From contig JAFQGI010000012.1 in NCBI GenBank assembly GCA_017415515.1, forward strand, positions 1-64,000: DNA of 64,000 nt, read 5' to 3'. The translations under genes and the position numbers were made by a program. The notes beneath the pieces are model-generated. The model was not told the origin of the DNA, made no database searches, and saw nothing but the letters and a program-made list of their open reading frames with translations. This document shows, in pieces, positions 8,461 to 15,272 of this stretch (its first letter is position 1; each line of letters opens with the position of its first letter). This DNA is from Clostridia bacterium (lineage in GTDB: Bacteria > Bacillota > Clostridia > Oscillospirales > Acutalibacteraceae).

Positions 8461-8490
8461 TTGACATAGGGGGGCGAAATGGAGTAAAAT
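8461..8490 (+). promoter_or_regulatory. Promoter of the XRE regulator
   Basis: TTGACA (8461-8466) and TAAAAT (8485-8490) are separated by 18 bp. AAGGAG follows, before the GTG start at 8532. Confidence 0.65.
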
Positions 8491-8531
8491 CTCCCTTGCA
8501 CCCCCAATTTTCGGAAAGGAGATGTCGCGTT

Positions 8532-9203
8532 GTGAATGCCGCTTTCCCCCGTATGATGACCCTGCTGCGTAAAGAGCGCGGCATCAGCCAAAAACAGGCC
8601 GCCGCCGACCTGCATATCTCGCAAGCTCTGCTCTCGCATTACGAAAAGGGCATCCGCGAGTGCGGTCTGGATTTTGTGGTGGCCGCCGCCGATTATTACG
8701 GCGTTTCCTGTGATTATCTTTTGGGCCGCACCGCCGACAAAGCCGGCACCATCATCGCCGTGGAGGAGATTCCCGAGCAGGATCCTGCCATCCGCGACAG
8801 CCGCATGACCCCTGCCGGTGTGCTCCCTGTGCTGAATAAGAAATTGTTGGTCAATTCCATGCAGGTCATCTTCGATCTGCTTCAAAAGAGCAATAATAAA
8901 GAGCTGACCACCGAGGTGTCCAACGCGCTGATTCAGATGGTCTACGTGGTGTTCCGTCAGATGTACACCGCCAGCGATAAGAATCTGCGGGATCTGTTCG
9001 CCGTGGCGGATTATCGGTATCAGGCCGCTGCCATGGGCTCGGCGGTCAACAGCGCCGTTCAGGTGGGCGAGCTGTGCCGCCGCCAAGCAGGGGAGGGCAC
9101 TCTGCCCGCTATGCTGCCCGACGAGTTGCAGGCGCAGTATCCCCAGTTTGCCTCCTCGTTGCTCAATCTTTTGCGCACCGCTGAGAAGACACTGGAAAAT
9201 TAA
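8532..9203 (+). CDS. XRE-family transcriptional regulator
   Basis: A 223-residue protein. The N-terminal Cro/C1-type helix-turn-helix spans roughly residues 7-62 (MTLLRKERGISQKQAAADL, then SQALLSHYEKGIRECG, then YGVSCDYLLGRT). The remaining 150 residues are helical and unrecognised; they may bind a ligand or dimerise. The GTG at 8532 is chosen because AAGGAG precedes it by about ten bases; a frame upstream at 8496 lacks a ribosome binding site. It is divergent from the histidine phosphatase gene, which it might regulate. That is inference from position only. Confidence 0.85.
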   Translation: MNAAFPRMMTLLRKERGISQKQAAADLHISQALLSHYEKGIRECGLDFVVAAADYYGVSCDYLLGRTADKAGTIIAVEEIPEQDPAIRDSRMTPAGVLPVLNKKLLVNSMQVIFDLLQKSNNKELTTEVSNALIQMVYVVFRQMYTASDKNLRDLFAVADYRYQAAAMGSAVNSAVQVGELCRRQAGEGTLPAMLPDELQAQYPQFASSLLNLLRTAEKTLEN

Positions 9204-9207
9204 AAAA

Positions 9208-9243
9208 CAAAGGCGATGGTGATTTCACCATCGCCTTTTATTA
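9208..9243 (+). terminator. Intrinsic terminator of the XRE gene
   Basis: AAGGCGATGGTG and its complement form a stem with a four-base loop, followed by TTTTATT. Confidence 0.9.
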
Positions 9244-9283
9244 TACTATTCGGTAAGGCAAATTGCAAGAGCCCGTGTGGAGA

Positions 9284-9477
9284 TTGTAGGGATGGGCGCG
9301 GACCGTCGAGAACGTCGGTCCCTACAATAATTTGTATCCCACCTCGATAGAAACCGTAGGGGAGGGCCTCTGCGCCCTCCCTAGAGGTTGCATTTTGACG
9401 GGAGGGGATGGAACCCCTCCCCTACAAACCCTCCTTTAGTTTGTGGCAACACTGTAGGGGCGATTCACGAATCGCCC
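9284..9477. repeat. Cluster of GTAGGGG-type palindromic repeats (family 2)
   Basis: Four consecutive small palindromic blocks fill this gene-free stretch. They start with or end in GTAGGG/CCCTAC: at about 9285-9326, 9359-9391, 9400-9426 and 9452-9478. The inner sequence differs in each but is self-complementary, for example GGAGGGCC with the CCCTCCC partner. No open reading frame with a ribosome binding site is seen. Confidence 0.65.
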
Positions 9478-9714
9478 TCACAGCGCCAAATACAACAGCG
9501 CCAGCGTGAGCTCGGTTCTGCCGCCGCACCGCATCAGCAGCAGCGCCAATCCGAGCAGCAACCATTGCTCCGTCTCCAACTGGGGGAGGGGGCGGCTTTC
9601 TGTGCGGGGTTGCCTGACTCCTTGGTGGGCCTCCAAAACCCGGCGGGAGTGCTCCTGCATCTGCTGTACGCGCTGTGCCGCTTGCCGTTGCAGTTGCATC
9701 AGGTTATCCGCCAT
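9478..9714 (-). CDS. Uncharacterised small protein with C-terminal membrane segment
   Basis: A 78-residue protein. Residues 1-50 are charged and Gln-rich, probably helical. Residues 51-78 are strongly hydrophobic (WLLLGLALLLMRCG, then LTLALLYLAL), suggesting a membrane anchor or an amphipathic tail. Its start overlaps the end of the upstream 118-residue gene by 11 bases, so the three small genes here form one operon. No family recognised. Confidence 0.55.
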   Translation of the reverse strand: MADNLMQLQRQAAQRVQQMQEHSRRVLEAHQGVRQPRTESRPLPQLETEQWLLLGLALLLMRCGGRTELTLALLYLAL

Positions 9715-10060
9715 CCTTGCGTCCTCCTTCCGTGAGCAACGGCAGCAGCTTCATCAGCCGCAGCAGCCGCATGCTTTCCTCCAATCGCTCCGCCCTCTGC
9801 CCGTGGAGATAGGGGCGCAGCGCCGCCAGCAGGCGGGTGTCCTCATTCTCCTGGTTTAGGTTACCCAGCAGCGGCAACAGCTTGGAAATCGCCGCCATGT
9901 CGATGCCCAGATCCGCCGACGGCGGGGGTGACGGCGCAGGAGCAGGCGGGGGCGCTTCCTCCCCCATCATGCCGCCCAGCGCCGCCATCGCCGATTGGAT
10001 CTTGCTCATCCCCTCGGGGGAGGAGAGCAGCTGGGTCAATTTCTCGCTCAGATCTTCCAT
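9704..10060 (-). CDS. Uncharacterised small helical protein
   Basis: A 118-residue protein. The N-terminal helix (residues 1-33) contains LTQLLSSPEGMSKIQSAMAA. A Pro/Ala-rich linker runs from about 36 to 48. The C-terminal helical part holds two repeats of the type KLLPLL (61-66 and 105-110). No catalytic motif is present. It sits in a three-gene operon of small proteins, seven bases after the 80-residue gene and overlapping the 78-residue gene. Function unknown. Confidence 0.65.
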   Translation of the reverse strand: MEDLSEKLTQLLSSPEGMSKIQSAMAALGGMMGEEAPPPAPAPSPPPSADLGIDMAAISKLLPLLGNLNQENEDTRLLAALRPYLHGQRAERLEESMRLLRLMKLLPLLTEGGRKDGG

Positions 10061-10067
10061 AGGCGCC

Positions 10068-10310
10068 TCACTGCCCCAATAGCTGAATCAGCAGGCGTTG
10101 CACCGCCGGATCGTCCAGCAGCTTCTCCGCTTGCCCGTTTTTGGTGATGGCGCCCATTTTCTCCGCCTGCTGTGGAGGGAGGGAGGCGGAAATGCCTTTG
10201 AGACCGTCCTTTTGGAAGGCGGTTTTCAGTGCTTCGGGGGTGGTGCCCAGCCGACCGGCGGCCACCTGCAACATTTTTTCCATCTGGGCGGGGGTAAATG
10301 GCTCACTCAT
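10068..10310 (-). CDS. Uncharacterised small protein, first gene of the small-protein operon
   Basis: An 80-residue soluble, helical protein beginning MSEPFTPAQMEKMLQ. The C-terminal helix (LLDDPAVQRLLIQLLGQ) resembles the leucine-rich helices of the next gene's product. The ATG at 10310 is chosen because GGAGG lies about eight bases upstream; an in-frame ATG farther up lacks one. Function unknown. Confidence 0.65.
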   Translation of the reverse strand: MSEPFTPAQMEKMLQVAAGRLGTTPEALKTAFQKDGLKGISASLPPQQAEKMGAITKNGQAEKLLDDPAVQRLLIQLLGQ

Positions 10311-10393
10311 AGCTTTTCCTCCTTGTGTTGGGTGTATGGTTATGGTACAATGTATGTACAGGTAATGTATAATATGTGTCGGGAGGGATATCT

Positions 10394-10858
10394 GTGCGTG
10401 TATTGGTTGTGTCGGATGTGCATGGGGATTTTCGCCGTTTGTGCGAGGCGATTGAGCAACAGCCCACCGCAAAAACCGTGTTTTTCCTGGGCGATGGACT
10501 CCGTCAGGCGGAGGATGCCGCTGACCGCTATCCCGACCGTGTTTTTTATATGGTGCCGGGGAATTGCGACTTCGGCAGTGACGCCATTCCTGTGCGGCAG
10601 GAGACGGTGGGAGGCAAGCGGTTTTATTTCACCCACGGTCATCGCCACGACGTGAAATATACCCTCTACCGCTTGGAGCTTGCCGCCCGCGAGGCCGAGG
10701 CGGATATTGCCCTTTTTGGGCACACCCACCAACCCTACGAGGAATACGTGGATGGGCTGTATCTCTTCAATCCCGGCAGTTTGGGGCGAGGTGGCACCTA
10801 CGGCTACGTGGACATTGAGGGTGGCGGCATCCGCACCGCCGTGGTGGAATTGCGCTAA
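10394..10858 (+). CDS. YfcE/MJ0936-family metallophosphoesterase
   Basis: A 154-residue phosphodiesterase-like protein with calcineurin-fold metal motifs in order: SDVHGD near the N-terminus, GDGL, GNCD, then THGH and GHTH. This is the order of the short YfcE/MJ0936 family, whose members hydrolyse artificial phosphodiesters; physiological substrates are mostly unknown. The GTG at 10394 is preferred over one at 10376 because GGAGGGAT lies between them. A second family member is encoded at 14375-14923. Confidence 0.85.
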   Translation: MRVLVVSDVHGDFRRLCEAIEQQPTAKTVFFLGDGLRQAEDAADRYPDRVFYMVPGNCDFGSDAIPVRQETVGGKRFYFTHGHRHDVKYTLYRLELAAREAEADIALFGHTHQPYEEYVDGLYLFNPGSLGRGGTYGYVDIEGGGIRTAVVELR

Positions 10859-10900
10859 GAAAAAAGCCTGTGCAAGCGTTGTTTGCACAGGCTTTTTTGC
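10859..10900. terminator. Bidirectional intrinsic terminator
   Basis: AAAAAGCCTGTGCAA and its complement flank a six-base loop, with runs of A before and T after. It is shared by the convergent phosphoesterase and lipoprotein genes. Confidence 0.9.
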
Positions 10901-10902
10901 AT

Positions 10903-12132
10903 TTATTCACCCCAGAACAGGGCGTTGATCTGTTTCGCATACTCTATGTCGTTCTCATACCAATAACTCGACAGCGGGTTTTGTATGGGGATGATGGACA
11001 CATCTTCTCGCTCTATTTCGCAAAGCTCGAGGATGGTGCGCATTTCTTCCATCGTGGCACCGTTATCAAAGAGGCTTAGGATTTCCTCCTCGCTCTTGAG
11101 GCGGTTGGTGCCGGTGAGAGCGCCGCAATAGTAGAGGTTTCCGCCCATCTGCCATACGTAGACCTCCACCCCTTTCATGCCGTCCAAGCCGAAATATTCG
11201 GGATATTTTTGATACAGCGGATGAAGTTGAACGGTGGGGTAGATGACGCCATCTTGGTTGTTCGGTTTATCCACCACCAAACGAAAAAAGTCCTCGTAGC
11301 GGTAGCTGTTTTGAGGGGCATCCGGGTTGCAGTTGCCGCCCAGCAACACCGCCAACATCACGTAGTAGGTGCCGCCCGGTAGGGTAGCAAGAGACTCCCA
11401 CGTAGTGGATTTGGAGACGTACGTGTCACCGACAGGGCTATACAAATACACGCCTTCCACCCTTCCGTTGGCCGATGTGGAGTAGCTTGCGTCGTCCTTT
11501 ACCGTGAGGGTGGGGATGGCGGTGGCTTGGTCAGTGAACAAGCTGACCGGATCGCAGTGATCCGCGATCATTTCATCGTAGGTGCCGTCACCGTTGTCGA
11601 TGCGCCACCACGTCATACGGCTGTAGGGACGGATGGTGGTGTCCCCCGCAGTGATTTGTATGTGGCTTGCCAAGTGGTTATCGTCGGTGGGAGCATAACC
11701 TTTAATTTGCTGCATAGTTTCTTCGGGGATTTCCGCATAGTAGTGGTCATAGTAGATCACCCGTGCCGCATAGCTGAAGTAATAGGTGTACTCGTCGTTC
11801 GTCAGTTTCCACTCGCCGTCAAACAGAAAAGTGGTTCGGTCAACGATATAATCGTTTTGCCAGAGCTCTACGTCGTCGAGGATGGCTTTAATGGCCTGCG
11901 CTTGTTGGTCGGACAACGACACATAGGTGGCAGAGGCGGGTTTGGTTCCTTCTAAGGCCGCCGCTGCGTAAAAGGCGATGGTTCCTGCAGCGGGTTGGTT
12001 AGGAACGGTTTGGGTGGTGGTGCCGTCTTGTTCGGTGGGTTGCGGTTGCTCCGTTGTTGCCGCCGTGCTGCACCCGGTCAGCATCGCCAGCGCCGCGGCA
12101 ATCGCCAACAACCCAATAGTGGCTCGTTTCAT
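10903..12132 (-). CDS. Secreted lipoprotein of unknown function
   Basis: A 409-residue protein with a lipoprotein signal peptide. A hydrophobic core (residues 6-17) ends in the lipobox LTGC with lipidated C21. A Thr/Gln/Pro-rich linker follows to about residue 48. The globular part is rich in Tyr and Asp and resembles no family I can name. It lies 21 bp after the anti-sigma factor gene on the same strand, so it is probably part of the sigma-controlled operon and could be its sensor or output at the membrane surface. Confidence 0.75.
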   Translation of the reverse strand: MKRATIGLLAIAAALAMLTGCSTAATTEQPQPTEQDGTTTQTVPNQPAAGTIAFYAAAALEGTKPASATYVSLSDQQAQAIKAILDDVELWQNDYIVDRTTFLFDGEWKLTNDEYTYYFSYAARVIYYDHYYAEIPEETMQQIKGYAPTDDNHLASHIQITAGDTTIRPYSRMTWWRIDNGDGTYDEMIADHCDPVSLFTDQATAIPTLTVKDDASYSTSANGRVEGVYLYSPVGDTYVSKSTTWESLATLPGGTYYVMLAVLLGGNCNPDAPQNSYRYEDFFRLVVDKPNNQDGVIYPTVQLHPLYQKYPEYFGLDGMKGVEVYVWQMGGNLYYCGALTGTNRLKSEEEILSLFDNGATMEEMRTILELCEIEREDVSIIPIQNPLSSYWYENDIEYAKQINALFWGE

Positions 12133-12153
12133 AGGTTGACCTCCTTTACGATG

Positions 12154-13002
12154 TTAGTGTGTGTTTTGCACGAGGGATTGGATCAGTGCCACCGTCTCCT
12201 CCTGCGTACCGCGGGTGGTGTCAACGGTGACGTAGAGGCCGTTCAGCCGAAATTTGCCGTATAGGCAAGGGGTTTGACCGCGGAGCAGACCCTCAAACAG
12301 CAGGACGTCACAGCCGCCGATGACCGAGTTGTTGGTCTCGGTAGTTTGCGTATAGTCCAAATCGGAGACGTACCGGTCTGTCGCGACGTAGACGGAAAAC
12401 AGGACTTGATTGTCGCGCGATATGGAGATCCATCCGTTGGATAAATGGGAAAAATCGGTGGTGCCGGTGTTGAGATCCAACAGATGATACTGCAGAAGAT
12501 AGGTGACCTCATAGGCGGTATCGTCCAAATAGGCGGTCAGATTCAGGGGGTATTCGGCGTAAAAGTCATTTTCGGACACCTCGATGGGATTCACCAGCCG
12601 TGCGCCGGAGGAGAGAAAATCGCCGACACTGTTGAGCAGGATACGGTCTCCCGACGGCTGTGTGGGCTCGTCTGTGATGGCGTCGGAGGAGGTGGTTGTG
12701 CCCACGTCATTTTGCAGACCTTCTTGCGTGTCGGTGGTGGGTGTGACGGGGACACCGGCGAAGGGGGTGGTGGACTCTGTGGGGACGCCGTCGCTGACGA
12801 TGGCGTTGTTGCTGTGTTGCTTTATGGTGGGGAGAATCACAAAGGCGGCGGCCACCGCCACGGTTGCCGCGCAGACGGCGGCAGCCCATCGCACAAAGGG
12901 CTTGACAGAGGTTTTGGCGGGTGCGGCGGCCTCCTTTGCATAGGCCAGCATGTAGCGGTCGTCAATACTGCCGATGGCGTTTAGCAGTTGGTCGGCGTTC
13001 AT
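12154..13002 (-). CDS. Membrane anti-sigma factor
   Basis: A 282-residue single-pass protein. The cytoplasmic N-terminus (1-36) begins MNADQLLNAIGSIDDRYML, like the sigma-binding heads found next to clostridial ECF sigma genes. A membrane segment covers about 37-58, followed by a Thr/Ser-rich linker and an extracytoplasmic domain (about 95-282). The start overlaps the end of the sigma factor gene by four bases, which implies translational coupling and is the usual layout of a sigma/anti-sigma pair. No zinc-binding HxxxCxxC motif is seen. Confidence 0.8.
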   Translation of the reverse strand: MNADQLLNAIGSIDDRYMLAYAKEAAAPAKTSVKPFVRWAAAVCAATVAVAAAFVILPTIKQHSNNAIVSDGVPTESTTPFAGVPVTPTTDTQEGLQNDVGTTTSSDAITDEPTQPSGDRILLNSVGDFLSSGARLVNPIEVSENDFYAEYPLNLTAYLDDTAYEVTYLLQYHLLDLNTGTTDFSHLSNGWISISRDNQVLFSVYVATDRYVSDLDYTQTTETNNSVIGGCDVLLFEGLLRGQTPCLYGKFRLNGLYVTVDTTRGTQEETVALIQSLVQNTH

Positions 13003-13559
13003 ACCGATACCCCCTCTCGTTCCAGGTGCTCCCGCAGGGCGTTGCGCATACGCAACAGCGTGGTTTTGACCAGACTTTGGGAAATTCCCAGTTTGCTTGC
13101 GATGGAGCGCACCGACTCAAAATACCAATAGCGGGCGATGAATATCCGACGGTTTTGCTCCGTCTGCTCGTCTAAGAATCGTTCGATCAGGTCCCGCAAC
13201 ACCAGTTCGTCCACCGACTCCTCCACCGATGAGGGGGAGGACACCATCTGTTCCAGTTCCTCATAGGCGGCGGCATAGCCCTCGCCGCCTCGCTTTTGCG
13301 CCTGCTTGGCACGGCGCTTGTTCAGCGACAGATTGCGCACGATGCGTCCTAAATAGGCTTGCAGGGAGTGGGGACGTTGGGGCGGGATGGTGTTCCACGC
13401 TTGCAGATAGGTGTCGTTGGTGCACTCCTCGGCGTCGTGACGGTCTTCCAGGATGTTGAAGGAGATGGTGCGGCAATAGGGACCGTATTTGCGGTCGGTG
13501 TGGGTGATGGCGGCTTCGTCGCGAGCCAAGAACAGCGCCACAATGCGCGAATCATCCAT
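12999..13559 (-). CDS. ECF-type RNA polymerase sigma factor
   Basis: A 186-residue sigma-70 family protein with region 2 at about 10-75 (including DAEECTNDTYLQAW) and region 4 at about 125-180. The region 4 helix-turn-helix includes SIASKLGISQSLVKTTLLRMR. Regions 1 and 3 are missing, as is normal for ECF factors. The ATG at 13559 follows GAAAGGAG; an upstream in-frame ATG lacks a ribosome binding site. It is the first gene of an operon with the anti-sigma factor and a lipoprotein, which suggests an envelope-stress or surface-sensing regulon. Confidence 0.9.
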   Translation of the reverse strand: MDDSRIVALFLARDEAAITHTDRKYGPYCRTISFNILEDRHDAEECTNDTYLQAWNTIPPQRPHSLQAYLGRIVRNLSLNKRRAKQAQKRGGEGYAAAYEELEQMVSSPSSVEESVDELVLRDLIERFLDEQTEQNRRIFIARYWYFESVRSIASKLGISQSLVKTTLLRMRNALREHLEREGVSV

Positions 13560-13653
13560 AATTACCACTCCTTTCACTAATAAAGACACCTTTTTCGGCT
13601 CGGAGGTCACACGATCTTCTCAAAAAGAGGAAAAAACTCCACAAATAGACAAA

Positions 13654-13690
13654 GTAAGCCTGTACAAGGGTGACTTGCACAGGCTTTTTT
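13654..13690. terminator. Intrinsic terminator hairpin
   Basis: AAGCCTGTACAAG and an almost perfect complement end in TTTTTT on the plus strand. It lies just past the stop of the minus-strand LiaF-like gene, where the T run on that strand is weaker. Confidence 0.65.
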
Positions 13691-13693
13691 GCA

Positions 13694-14362
13694 TCAGTGA
13701 ATGTCCACTCCGCCAAAGACAAAGGAGGCGCGGACATAGACGGTGGGAGCGCCCTCCAAGGGGGGCAACTTGCGCTTATCCTCCACCCCGCCGAAGACAC
13801 CGCCGGAGGTGACCACCACGTTGACGGTGGCGGGCAGATGCAGATCCACCCCACCGAAGACGGCGGTGGCTTTCACCACGCAATCCTCGGTGATGACGGC
13901 GCCGGTGGCAAACAGATCTACCCCGCCGAAGACGGCGATGGCCTCGCCACCGTGGAAGGGCTGCCCGTTATAGTTGACCTCCTGCCCCGAAAACACCGCC
14001 GTGCACAAGGGCGTATCGTCAACGGGGACGGTCTGTTTGCTTTTCTTGGAGCGATTGCCGAAGAGCAGGGAGAGACCCACCATCACCGCCGCAACGGGGG
14101 CCGCCAGCTTCCACAGCAGGTCGTAGGACAGAATATCCCATGCACAAAGCAGGAAAAACACGCCGAACAGCAGACCGATGAAAGCGCCCCACTTGTTTTT
14201 ATCGGTCAATAGACCGATGGCGCTGGGAACGAGGATAAACAGGGTCCACCAGCCTTTAAAGAACAAGTTGATCTCCATTAGGTCCAAGGCGTTGATGCCC
14301 AATATCACACCTAAGGCGATGAGCACCACACCCCATAAAATGCGGTTGGCTTTTTGGTTCAT
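13694..14362 (-). CDS. LiaF-like membrane protein
   Basis: A 222-residue protein. Four hydrophobic segments fill about 8-110. The C-terminal half is built of repeated strand motifs containing FGGVD (three exact copies plus FGGVE), the mark of the LiaF/toastrack fold. LiaF-type proteins tune cell-envelope stress responses in Firmicutes, usually with LiaRS; no two-component genes are adjacent here. The ATG at 14362 is chosen since AAGGAG lies eight bases upstream; an upstream GTG would abut it. The neighbouring ECF sigma operon supports an envelope-stress role. Confidence 0.8.
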   Translation of the reverse strand: MNQKANRILWGVVLIALGVILGINALDLMEINLFFKGWWTLFILVPSAIGLLTDKNKWGAFIGLLFGVFFLLCAWDILSYDLLWKLAAPVAAVMVGLSLLFGNRSKKSKQTVPVDDTPLCTAVFSGQEVNYNGQPFHGGEAIAVFGGVDLFATGAVITEDCVVKATAVFGGVDLHLPATVNVVVTSGGVFGGVEDKRKLPPLEGAPTVYVRASFVFGGVDIH

Positions 14363-14374
14363 ACCGTTCACTCC

Positions 14375-14923
14375 TTAGTCCAATAATGGGGCGGTGCGGT
14401 AGGTTTCACCGCCCAAAGTCTTCCAATAGAAGGTGCCGTCTTTCAGCAACAGATAGCTGTGGGGGCTGTTCTCTTTGGGGATGGACACCGAGCCGGGATT
14501 CAGCAGCCACCAGCCGCCGGCGTGATGCTGGCACAACGGCACGTGGGTGTGGCCTTGCAGGACGATATAACCCGACTCGATGGGTAAGTTTTCCAAATGT
14601 CCGTGGGTGAGGAACAGGGTTTCCCCCTCCACTTCCACGGTGCGATAGTCTGCCATCAGGGGGAAATTGAGCACCATCTGGTCCACCTCGGCGTCGCAGT
14701 TGCCCCGCACACAGGTGATCTTATCCGCCATGGGATTGAGCAGGGCAATCACCTTTTTGGGGTCGTAGCCCAGGGGTAGGGCGTTGCGGGGACCGTGATA
14801 GAGAATGTCGCCCAAAAGCAAGAGCCCGTCGGCTTTCTCCCGCTCGAAGGCCTCCAACAGCTCCTGCGCGAAAAAGGCAGAGCCGTGGATATCCGAGGCG
14901 ATGATGTAGATGGGGTGGGACAT
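14375..14923 (-). CDS. yfcE: YfcE-family phosphodiesterase
   Basis: A 182-residue calcineurin-fold enzyme with the motifs SDIHGS near residue 10, LGDILYHGPRN, GNCD, LTHGH and QGHTH. The LYHGPRN loop and length match YfcE more closely than the shorter paralogue at 10394. The ATG at 14923 has GGAG nine bases upstream. It lies 12 bp upstream of the LiaF-like gene on the same strand and is probably co-transcribed. The physiological substrate is not known. Confidence 0.88.
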   Translation of the reverse strand: MSHPIYIIASDIHGSAFFAQELLEAFEREKADGLLLLGDILYHGPRNALPLGYDPKKVIALLNPMADKITCVRGNCDAEVDQMVLNFPLMADYRTVEVEGETLFLTHGHLENLPIESGYIVLQGHTHVPLCQHHAGGWWLLNPGSVSIPKENSPHSYLLLKDGTFYWKTLGGETYRTAPLLD

Positions 14924-15010
14924 GGGCAACCTCTCCTTTGCTGATTTCTAAGCTCAGTATAGCAACAAACGGCAGAAAATGCAAGATTTTTACCAATCGT
15001 CAAAAATCTC

Positions 15011-15039
15011 TTGTCAAAAAACAGGAAGGCGCGTATAAT
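15011..15039 (+). promoter_or_regulatory. Promoter of the SNF2 helicase gene
   Basis: TTGTCA (15011-15016) and TATAAT (15034-15039) are spaced by 17 bp. A palindromic repeat element lies between this promoter and the gene's ribosome binding site. Confidence 0.65.
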
Positions 15040-15076
15040 AAAAAGATACCCAAAACGTAGAATTTGTTATCGCAAT

Positions 15077-15235
15077 AGCCTTCCCCTTGAGGGGAAGGTG
15101 GCATTTGCGAAGCAAATGACGGATGAGGTGGACGCGAAGCGATGAGGTTTGTGAAAACCTCATTAACGCCGCTAATGCGGCTACACCTCATCAGTCTCGC
15201 TAACGCTCGACAGCTTCTCCTCAAGGAGAAGCCTT
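15077..15235. repeat. Interspersed palindromic repeat, family 1, full copy C
   Basis: A 159-bp element starting AGCCTTCCCCTTGAGGGGAAGG and ending in the mirrored CTTCTCC...GGAGAAGCCTT. The core hairpin ATTTGC-GAA-GCAAAT is at 15103-15117. Internal hairpins include GCCGC-TAAT-GCGGC, and GATGAGGTG is answered by CACCTCATC. This is the best complete example of the family in the window. Confidence 0.85.
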
Positions 15236-15272
15236 GTTAGATTTTTACGCACAGAAATGGAGGTGGCGCGGG

